The translations under genes and the position numbers were made by a program. From the NCBI RefSeq assembly GCF_009827535.1, contig NZ_WTYN01000002.1, positions 62,001 to 126,000 on the forward strand: a stretch of 64,000 nt of DNA. The letters are read 5' to 3'. The DNA is from Qipengyuania oceanensis. Lineage in GTDB: Bacteria; Pseudomonadota; Alphaproteobacteria; Sphingomonadales; Sphingomonadaceae. Below are positions 1 to 6,260 of this stretch, in pieces. Each line of letters starts with the position of its first letter. Position 1 is the stretch's first letter. A model generated the notes under the pieces. That model was not told the origin of the DNA. It searched no databases and saw only the letters and a list, made by a program, of their open reading frames with translations.

Positions 1-1
1 G

Positions 2-277
2 CCGATAGCGCCAATCGTGCCGGACTGGTCGGTAGCGGCACGTTGCGCGATCGTCGCCGTGACCGCGAGCACGGCGCATTACCTGATCTATCTCGGGACG
101 GCGCGCGCGGGGGCTTCGAGCGTCGCGCCGATGAGCTACGTGCAGATCATCGTCGCCTCGATCCTCGGCTGGGCGATTTTCGGAAACATTCCCGACGTGC
201 TCACATGGACCGGCGTCGCCGTGATAGTCGGCTCGGGCCTGTTCCTCTGGTGGCGGACGCGCAAGAGCGCGGCTTGA
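2..277 (+). CDS. DMT/EamA-type permease, C-terminal end (5' truncated)
   Basis: The frame is open from the first bases of the window to the TGA at 275-277, so only the last ~91 residues of an inner-membrane transporter are present. Three hydrophobic segments are visible: AIVAVTASTAHYLIYLG, SYVQIIVASILGWAIFG and WTGVAVIVGSGLFLWW. The end is a short basic tail, RTRKSAA. The motif in which a YVQ-type helix precedes a G-W-A-I-F-G helix and a G-x-x-x-I-x-x-G helix is typical of the second EamA repeat of drug/metabolite exporters. The substrate cannot be told. Its stop codon sits inside the -35 region of the next promoter. Confidence 0.7.
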   Translation, partial: PIAPIVPDWSVAARCAIVAVTASTAHYLIYLGTARAGASSVAPMSYVQIIVASILGWAIFGNIPDVLTWTGVAVIVGSGLFLWWRTRKSAA

Positions 278-301
278 CATGATATCATCGAGTGATATCA
301 G
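274..301 (+). promoter_or_regulatory. Promoter with twin palindromic operator for the vapBC pair
   Basis: TTGACA at 274-279 is a perfect -35 box. TATCAG at 296-301 lies 16 bases downstream and can serve as -10. The octamer TGATATCA, itself a palindrome, occurs twice (280-287 and 293-300), 13 bp centre to centre, filling the spacer and covering the -10. Such paired sites are the usual form of autorepression by a ribbon-helix-helix antitoxin. Transcription would start about 307-309, so the ATG at 310 would be almost leaderless. Confidence 0.65.
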
Positions 302-309
302 CCCACCTA

Positions 310-537
310 ATGCGGACGCTGGTCGAGATTCCCGATGACGACATTCGCTGGCTCGACCGCCAGGCCGACGAGCGCGGAGTGTCGCGGACCGCGCTGGTTC
401 GGGAAGCGGTCGCGCAGATGCGCAGCGGGACGTCGCGCCGCGGCGTGGACGGCTATTTCGGCATGTGGCGGGATCGCTCCGACGTGGGCGAGGGGCAATC
501 GTTCCAGCGCCGCATCCGCAATGGCGATCCGACTTGA
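310..537 (+). CDS. vapB: Ribbon-helix-helix antitoxin (VapB-like)
   Basis: A 75-residue protein that opens with a short beta strand (MRTLVEIPDDDI) and two helices (RWLDRQADERGVSRTALVREAV), the layout of an Arc/MetJ-type DNA-binding domain. The remainder is a polar tail likely to wrap the toxin. Start choice: the ATG at 310 gives the normal RHH beginning, while an in-frame GTG at 292 lies inside the operator. Neither has a Shine-Dalgarno sequence, which fits a leaderless transcript. The stop TGA overlaps the TTG start of the PIN toxin by four bases, so the pair is translationally coupled. The antitoxin should repress its own promoter through the two TGATATCA sites. Confidence 0.75.
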   Translation: MRTLVEIPDDDIRWLDRQADERGVSRTALVREAVAQMRSGTSRRGVDGYFGMWRDRSDVGEGQSFQRRIRNGDPT

Positions 538-899
538 CCGGCGTGCTGTTCGATAGCGCGATCCTGGTCGATGCACTCGTCGGGCTCGACGATGCCCGGA
601 CCGAGATCGTGAAGCATTCCGATCGCTGGATCACCCGGCTCGGCTGGACCGAGGTGCTGGCCGGAGCGAAGGGCGACGAGCAGCAGGTCGAAGAGTATCT
701 CGATCATTTCAAGGTGATCGAGATCGGCGAGGACATCGCCCGCCGCTCGGCCTCGCTGCGTCGCCAGCGCCCGCAAATGGCGCTTGGCGATGCGATCGGT
801 CTCGCCGCCGCGCAGGTCACCGGCCGGATCTACATCACCCGCAATACGGCGGCCTTTTCCGGCGCAATGCCCGGCGTGCGCATCCCTTACACCCTCTGA
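534..899 (+). CDS. vapC: PIN-domain ribonuclease toxin (VapC-like)
   Basis: A 121-residue PIN-domain protein. The acidic active-site positions are visible: D7 in LFDSAILVDAL, E40 in WTEVLAG and D86 in LGDAIGLAAA, with N104 in ITRNTAAF near the end. This is the usual set for Mg-dependent VapC endoribonucleases, which typically cut tRNA or rRNA; the target here is unknown. No ATG fits. TTG at 534 overlaps the antitoxin stop as TTGA and places D7 where the family has it. GTG at 543 is the alternative. glmS begins 21 bp downstream on the same strand, so read-through into a core gene is possible. Confidence 0.8.
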   Translation: MTGVLFDSAILVDALVGLDDARTEIVKHSDRWITRLGWTEVLAGAKGDEQQVEEYLDHFKVIEIGEDIARRSASLRRQRPQMALGDAIGLAAAQVTGRIYITRNTAAFSGAMPGVRIPYTL

Positions 900-920
900 A
901 CCAAGGATACCCTTTCCAAC

Positions 921-2744
921 ATGTGCGGAATCATCGGAATTGTCGGCAAGCAGGCCGTCGCAGACCGGCTCGTCGACGGGCTCAAGCGGATGGAATATCG
1001 CGGCTACGATAGCGCGGGGATCTGCACGATCGACGGCGGTGAACTGATCCGCAGGCGCGCGGAGGGCAAGCTCGCCAACCTGGTCGAGGAGCTGCGCGAA
1101 CATCCCGCCGCGGGTGATGTCGGCATCGCCCATACCCGTTGGGCAACGCATGGCGCGCCGACCGCCCGCAACGCTCACCCGCACGCGACGGAGCATGTGG
1201 CGCTGGTCCACAACGGTATCATCGAGAACTACAAGGAACTGCGGCAGGAACTTCTCGACGACGGGCGCAAGCTCGAAAGCGAGACCGACAGCGAGGTGGT
1301 CACGCATCTGATCTCGCGCCGGATCGAGTCCGGCGAGAGTTTCGAGGACGCGATCAGGAATGTCTTGCCCCGGCTTCGCGGTGCCTTTGCTCTCGCCATC
1401 GTGTTTCGCGACCATCCCGACATGGTGGTCGGCGCGCGGCTTGGGTCGCCGCTGGTAGTCGGTTACGGCGAAGGCGAGACCTATCTCGGGTCCGACGCGC
1501 TCGCGCTTGCGCCGCTGACGCAGAGAATCTCCTACCTGGAAGAAGGCGACTGGGTCGTCGTCACGCGCGAAGGCGCGCAGATCTACGACGAGACGAACGA
1601 ACTGGTCGAGCGGCCGATCACCCATTCGGGCGCCTCGGCGGCGGCGGTAGAAAAGGGCAATTACCGCCATTTCATGCAGAAGGAGATCTTCGAGCAGCCG
1701 ACCGTGGTCGCGCAGACACTCGCCTCCTATGTGCGGCAGGCGGATCGCTCGGTCGCGCTGCCGCAGCTCGACGTCGATCTGGGCGAGATCAACCGCGTGA
1801 CGATCGTCGCCTGCGGAACGTCCTATTATGCAGGGCTGGTCGCGAAATACTGGTTCGAGCAGTTCGCGCGGCTGCCGGTCGACATCGATGTGGCGAGCGA
1901 ATTTCGCTATCGCGAGCCGGTGCTCGAGCCGGGCGGGCTGGCGCTGTTCATCTCCCAGAGCGGGGAAACCGCCGACACGCTGGCCGCGCTGCGCCACTGC
2001 AAGGAAAACGGCCAGACGATCGGCGCGGTGGTGAACGTACCGACCAGCACCATGGCGCGCGAGGCCGATGTCCTTTTGCCGACCCATGCCGGCCCCGAAA
2101 TCGGGGTCGCCTCGACCAAGGCCTTCACCTGCCAGCTCGCGGTGCTTGCCGCGCTCGCGGCGCACATGGCGGTCAAGCGCGGGCGGTTGAGCCGCAAGCA
2201 GGAGGAGGAGATTGTCGAGCACCTGCTCGAAGCGCCCGCCAGCCTCAATGCCGCGCTCGACCACGACGAGGATATCGCGGCGATGGCGCATCTGATCGCC
2301 CCGGCGCGCGACGTGCTCTACCTGGGCCGCGGGCAGGACTATCCGCTGGCCCTGGAAGGCGCCCTGAAGCTAAAGGAAATCAGCTACATCCACGCCGAGG
2401 GATACGCTGCGGGCGAGATGAAGCACGGGCCGATCGCGCTGATAGACGAGAACGTGCCGGTGATCGTCATCGCCCCGTCCGGGCCGCTGTTCGAAAAGAC
2501 CGTCAGCAACATGCAGGAGGTGGCCGCGCGCGGCGGCAAGATCGTGCTGATCTCCGATGGTCCCGGGATCGAGCAGGCAGGCGAGGATTGCATGGCGACG
2601 ATCCTCATGCCGCAGGTCCACCCGCTGATCGCTCCGCTGGTTTATGCGGTGCCGGTGCAATTGCTGGCCTACCACGTCGCGGTGGCCAAGGGCACGGACG
2701 TCGACCAGCCGCGAAACCTGGCGAAATCCGTAACGGTCGAGTGA
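921..2744 (+). CDS. glmS: Glutamine--fructose-6-phosphate aminotransferase (isomerizing)
   Basis: Makes glucosamine-6-phosphate from fructose-6-phosphate and glutamine, the first committed step to UDP-GlcNAc for peptidoglycan and LPS. The 607-residue length is standard. It starts MCGIIGIVGK, exposing Cys as the N-terminal nucleophile of the glutaminase domain after Met removal. THGAPTARNAHPH and the ETDSEV segment follow. Two SIS domains follow from about residue 290 (VACGTSYYAG, SQSGETADTL) and 455 (LGRGQDYPLALEGALKLKE). The C-terminus PRNLAKSVTVE is the conserved sugar-isomerase tail. An AAGGA stands 13 nt before the ATG. It sits just after vapC. No glmS ribozyme is visible, as expected for a proteobacterium. 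Confidence 0.97.
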   Translation: MCGIIGIVGKQAVADRLVDGLKRMEYRGYDSAGICTIDGGELIRRRAEGKLANLVEELREHPAAGDVGIAHTRWATHGAPTARNAHPHATEHVALVHNGIIENYKELRQELLDDGRKLESETDSEVVTHLISRRIESGESFEDAIRNVLPRLRGAFALAIVFRDHPDMVVGARLGSPLVVGYGEGETYLGSDALALAPLTQRISYLEEGDWVVVTREGAQIYDETNELVERPITHSGASAAAVEKGNYRHFMQKEIFEQPTVVAQTLASYVRQADRSVALPQLDVDLGEINRVTIVACGTSYYAGLVAKYWFEQFARLPVDIDVASEFRYREPVLEPGGLALFISQSGETADTLAALRHCKENGQTIGAVVNVPTSTMAREADVLLPTHAGPEIGVASTKAFTCQLAVLAALAAHMAVKRGRLSRKQEEEIVEHLLEAPASLNAALDHDEDIAAMAHLIAPARDVLYLGRGQDYPLALEGALKLKEISYIHAEGYAAGEMKHGPIALIDENVPVIVIAPSGPLFEKTVSNMQEVAARGGKIVLISDGPGIEQAGEDCMATILMPQVHPLIAPLVYAVPVQLLAYHVAVAKGTDVDQPRNLAKSVTVE

Positions 2745-2750
2745 TCTGCC

Positions 2751-2841
2751 GAGCCGGTCGGGCAGGGGTGCTGTTAACGCAGGTTACCCCTGATTTCGTG
2801 ACTGAAATTTCCTGTCGGGCTTTACGGGTTTTTACCGGCTC
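2751..2841 (+). other. Structured intergenic element (nested inverted repeats) before the GGDEF-EAL gene
   Basis: GAGCCGGT (2751-2758) is complementary to ACCGGCTC (2834-2841). Inside lie smaller hairpins: GGGGT/ACCCC around a TTAAC-containing loop at 2765-2790, and ATTTC/GAAAT at about 2793-2808. The 3' arm is preceded by a T-rich stretch. It could be a folded leader of the downstream gene, a glmS 3' element, or chance in GC-rich DNA. It does not match the c-di-GMP (GEMM) riboswitch sequence signatures I know. Confidence 0.3.
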
Positions 2842-2869
2842 ATAACCTTTGTCGCCTACGCGCACAGTT

Positions 2870-5218
2870 GTGAGCGACAAGAAACCGGAAATCCCCGCGA
2901 CGGCGAATGGCCTGCCAGTCGCCGTTATCCTGGGCTTGCGCAGTCCGGACAGCGGGGAGTGGGCCGGCTTGCGCGGTCTCCAGTATGTCGAGTCGTCGCG
3001 ACGAACGATCATCTGGCTAGTCGGCAATTCGCTGGGCGTGCTGATGGTGCTCAACCGCTTCATCGGAGCGATCAATCCGCTGCTGCTGTGCTCCTGGGTG
3101 CTCTTGCTCACGGCATCGCTGGTCTACACGGCACGGATCGAGAACCGCCTGCGCGACGCGAAGCTGCGCGTCCGTCCGGCAGACATCTACAAGCAGACGC
3201 TCGCCAATGCGGCTTGCGGGCTCGCCTGGGCGATCGCGCTGATTTTCTTCCCGATGAGGGGCGCGGAGGCCGACCACTTCGTGATCTGGATGGCGGCAGG
3301 GATGCTGGTGATGGGCGCGATGCTCGGTCGCGCATCTGCACCGCTCGGCACGATCGTCTTCGCCAGTATCGTCTGCGCTGCGGGAATAATCGGCTTCGTC
3401 CTCGCGGGCGAATACGTTCTCGGCGCCGTGGTCGTGGCCATGTGGATCGTCGCGCTGAACCGCATCCTCGAAGGGGCGCGGATGTTCCTGACCGCAAGGG
3501 TTGCCGAAGCGCGGGTCGTTGAAAAATCCGAAGTCGTCTCGCTGCTCCTGCGCGAATACGAGGAGAACGAGGCCGACTGGCTGTGGGAGATCGACAAGTC
3601 GCGGCGCCTGCGATCGGTGTCGCCGCGGTTCGCCTTCGCGCTGGGGCGCGATCCGACCGACATCGTCGGCAAGCCGCTGCTCGAGCTAGTATCGGGCCCG
3701 CAGTGGGAGTCCGGCGATTTCTCGCCCAGCCTGCGCGAGCTCTCCGAAATCATCAAGCGCCGGGAAAGCTTCTCCAACCTGATCGTCAAGGTCTCGATCA
3801 GCGACAAATGGCGTTGGTGGGAATTGTCCGGCACGCCGGTTCACGACGAGCGCGGCGGCTATGCTGGCTACCGCGGGGTCGGGTCGGACGTGACCGAACA
3901 ACGCGAATCGTCCGAAAAGATCGCCTATCTCGCGCGCTACGATACGCTGACCTCGCTGCCGAACCGGCTGATGTTGAACGAGGCGCTCGGCGGCGCGCTC
4001 GAAAATGCGATGAAATGGCGCAGTCGCTGCGCATTCTTGATGGTGGACCTCGACCGTTTCAAGGCGATCAACGATTCGCTGGGACATCTGGTGGGCGACC
4101 AGATGCTGGCCCAGGTCGCCGACCGGCTGCTGTCGATCGTCCGTGAAGACGAAGTGTGCGGACGCTTAGGCGGAGATGAATTCGGCGTGGTGTTGCGCGA
4201 TGTCGAGGACACAGGGCAGATAGAACTGAGGGCCGCGCAGATCATCGAGCGGCTTTCCGAACCCTACAGGGTCAACAACCAGATCCTCTACGTGGGCGCC
4301 AGCGTCGGATCGGCGATTGGACCCCGCGACGGCCGCACCGTCGAAGAGATCCTGCGCAATGCGGACCTCGCGCTGTACCGTGCCAAGGACCTGGGCGGTG
4401 GCAGCCATTGCGCCTACATGCCGTCGCTGCACGCGGTCGCCGAAGAACGGCGACAGCTCGAAGTTTCGCTGCGCCACGCCCTGGAGCGCAACGAGTTTCT
4501 GCTCAATTTCCAGCCCGTGGTCGATGCCAGGAGCGAACAACTGGTCAGCTTCGAAGCGCTCCTACGCTGGCACAGCGAGGAGCACGGGCTGGTCAGTCCG
4601 GCGAAATTCGTACCGATCGCCGAGGATACGCGCCTGATCGTGCCCATCGGTCAATGGGTGCTGCAGCAGGCCTGCATGCAGGCGGCGCAATGGCCGAGCC
4701 ATGTTCGCATGGCGGTCAACGTGTCGCCCGAACAGCTGCTCGAGCCGGACTTCTCGGCCAGCGTGGTTCGCGCTCTTTCGACCAGCGGGCTTGCGCCGCA
4801 ACGCCTGGAGATCGAAGTCACCGAAAGCATTTTCCTGCGCGATGCGAGTGTCGCCCGAAACGCGCTCGAACAGGTCATGGCGCTCGGCTGCAGCGTGGCG
4901 CTGGACGATTTCGGGACCGGTTATTCGTCGCTCGGCTATCTGCGCAAACTCCAGTTCTCCACCATCAAGGTCGACCGTTCCTTCGTCCAGGGCGCAGCGC
5001 AGGACAGCGCGGAAAGCCTGGCAATCATTCGCGCCGTCGTCGCGATGGCGGACAGTCTCGGCATGACCACGACCGCCGAGGGGGTGGAGACCGCGGATGA
5101 GGTCAGCCTGGTGCGCGAACTCGGCTGCACCAAGATCCAGGGATATTATTTCGGCCGGCCGATGTCCGCCGAAGATGCCTGCCGGGTGGTCGGCCGAAGC
5201 CAGACGGTGCGCGCCTGA
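2870..5218 (+). CDS. Membrane-anchored PAS-GGDEF-EAL cyclic-di-GMP protein
   Basis: About 782 residues. Hydrophobic helices occupy roughly residues 45-200 (IIWLVGNSLGVLMVLNRF, LLLCSWVLLLTASLVY and four more). A PAS fold follows at about 230-350 (WLWEIDKSRRLRSVSPRF, VGSDVT), then GGDEF at about 360-520 and EAL at about 535-775. The cyclase signature RLGGDEF is intact. The EAL domain has FEALLRW, DDFGTGYSS, KVDRSF and AEGVET, so both synthesis and hydrolysis of c-di-GMP look possible. The product-inhibition site upstream of GGDEF reads REDE instead of RxxD. Start is uncertain: GTG at 2870 is preferred because the alternative TTG at 2849 lies only 7 bases after the intergenic stem. Convergent with purQ, 3 bp apart. 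Confidence 0.9.
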   Translation: MSDKKPEIPATANGLPVAVILGLRSPDSGEWAGLRGLQYVESSRRTIIWLVGNSLGVLMVLNRFIGAINPLLLCSWVLLLTASLVYTARIENRLRDAKLRVRPADIYKQTLANAACGLAWAIALIFFPMRGAEADHFVIWMAAGMLVMGAMLGRASAPLGTIVFASIVCAAGIIGFVLAGEYVLGAVVVAMWIVALNRILEGARMFLTARVAEARVVEKSEVVSLLLREYEENEADWLWEIDKSRRLRSVSPRFAFALGRDPTDIVGKPLLELVSGPQWESGDFSPSLRELSEIIKRRESFSNLIVKVSISDKWRWWELSGTPVHDERGGYAGYRGVGSDVTEQRESSEKIAYLARYDTLTSLPNRLMLNEALGGALENAMKWRSRCAFLMVDLDRFKAINDSLGHLVGDQMLAQVADRLLSIVREDEVCGRLGGDEFGVVLRDVEDTGQIELRAAQIIERLSEPYRVNNQILYVGASVGSAIGPRDGRTVEEILRNADLALYRAKDLGGGSHCAYMPSLHAVAEERRQLEVSLRHALERNEFLLNFQPVVDARSEQLVSFEALLRWHSEEHGLVSPAKFVPIAEDTRLIVPIGQWVLQQACMQAAQWPSHVRMAVNVSPEQLLEPDFSASVVRALSTSGLAPQRLEIEVTESIFLRDASVARNALEQVMALGCSVALDDFGTGYSSLGYLRKLQFSTIKVDRSFVQGAAQDSAESLAIIRAVVAMADSLGMTTTAEGVETADEVSLVRELGCTKIQGYYFGRPMSAEDACRVVGRSQTVRA

Positions 5219-5221
5219 GGC

Positions 5222-5899
5222 CTACGCCTTGACGAGCGCCGCGATGGCGCCTTCGAACAGCCGCCGACCGTCCGATCCGCCATGCGCTTCCTCGATCGCG
5301 CGCTCCGGGTGCGGCATCATGCCGAGGACGTTGCCTGCTTCGTTGAGCACGCCGGCGATGTCGCGCTGCGAGCCGTTGACCGTGTCGCGATAGCGGAAGG
5401 CCACGCGTCCATCACCCTCGATCCGGTCGAGCGTCTGCTCGTCGGCGAAGTAGTTTCCATCATGATGCGCGACGGGAATACGGATAGTTTCCCCGGCCGC
5501 GTAGCTGCTGGTAAAAAGCGATTGCGCGTTCTCGACGGTCAATTCCACGGTCCGGCAGATGAAGGTCTGGTTGGCGTTCCTCAGCAGCGCGCCTGGCAGC
5601 AGCCCGCTCTCGGTCAGGACCTGGAAACCGTTGCAGACGCCGAGCACCGGGACCCCGCGCTCCGCTGCCTTCACGACCGAGCGCATGATCGGACTGGTCG
5701 CCGCCATGGCGCCCGAACGCAGGTAATCGCCATAGGAGAACCCGCCGGGCAGCGCGATGAAGTCGAGATCTTCGGGCAGTTCGGCATGACCATGCCATAC
5801 CCGGATGGGAGCAACGCCGGACACCTGCTCGAGCGCCACCGCCATGTCGCGGTCGCAATTGGAGCCGGGAAACGTGATGACGGCCGAACGGAAAGCCAT
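5222..5899 (-). CDS. purQ: Phosphoribosylformylglycinamidine synthase, glutaminase subunit PurQ
   Basis: Supplies ammonia from glutamine to PurL for step four of purine synthesis. The 225 residues form a class I glutamine amidotransferase: the N-terminus [18 protein letters not shown] is characteristic of PurQ, the nucleophile Cys is in [10 protein letters not shown], and the catalytic His/Glu lie in [10 protein letters not shown] near the end. It starts with the ATG at 5899, which shares one base with the stop of purS (TGATG), so the two are coupled. purL is not in the window. Confidence 0.96.
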   Translation of the reverse strand: MAFRSAVITFPGSNCDRDMAVALEQVSGVAPIRVWHGHAELPEDLDFIALPGGFSYGDYLRSGAMAATSPIMRSVVKAAERGVPVLGVCNGFQVLTESGLLPGALLRNANQTFICRTVELTVENAQSLFTSSYAAGETIRIPVAHHDGNYFADEQTLDRIEGDGRVAFRYRDTVNGSQRDIAGVLNEAGNVLGMMPHPERAIEEAHGGSDGRRLFEGAIAALVKA

Positions 5900-6147
5900 C
5901 AGGCGGTCTCCTTCTCCGCCACCCGATGGATCCGGTAATCCTCGATCACCATGTTGGCGAGCAACTGGCGGCACATCTGCTCGATCTGATCGTCGGTGAC
6001 GCTCTGCGCCACTTCCAGTTCGATCAGCCGGCCGGCGCGCACGTCCTCGACCCCTTCGAAACCCAGCCCTTCGAGCGCGTGATGGATCGCGCGGCCCTGG
6101 GGATCGAGCACACCGGGCTTCAAACGGACGTGGACCTGGACTTTCAT
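5899..6147 (-). CDS. purS: Phosphoribosylformylglycinamidine synthase subunit PurS
   Basis: An 82-residue protein that bridges PurQ and small PurL in the three-subunit FGAM synthase complex. [18 protein letters not shown], the [16 protein letters not shown] segment and a short acidic C-terminal helix with [13 protein letters not shown] are typical of the family, as is the length. It lies directly upstream of purQ with a one-base overlap. The presence of PurS indicates that the organism uses the small-type PurL rather than the fused gammaproteobacterial enzyme. Confidence 0.95.
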   Translation of the reverse strand: MKVQVHVRLKPGVLDPQGRAIHHALEGLGFEGVEDVRAGRLIELEVAQSVTDDQIEQMCRQLLANMVIEDYRIHRVAEKETA

Positions 6148-6260
6148 GGCATTACTCGCTGAGCTGGGTTGCAGTCGGGATCGAAGCGGAGCCTATAGCG
6201 ACACCCTCCCGCGAAGCCAACGTGCGTCGGGCCGATTCTGTCGCCGATCCACCGATGAGA

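Noticed and set aside
453-2291. 612-codon open frame antisense to glmS
   Set aside because: GC-rich codon bias opens the reverse frame; the Arg/Asp/Ala-rich product has no fold features, and glmS explains the sequence fully.
2751-2841. A cyclic-di-GMP riboswitch before the GGDEF-EAL gene
   Set aside because: The folded element lacks the conserved GEMM sequences I know, so it was kept only as an unnamed structure.
2849-2869. TTG 2849 as the start of the GGDEF-EAL protein
   Set aside because: It lies 7 bases after a stem and has no ribosome site; GTG 2870 is more plausible, though not proven.
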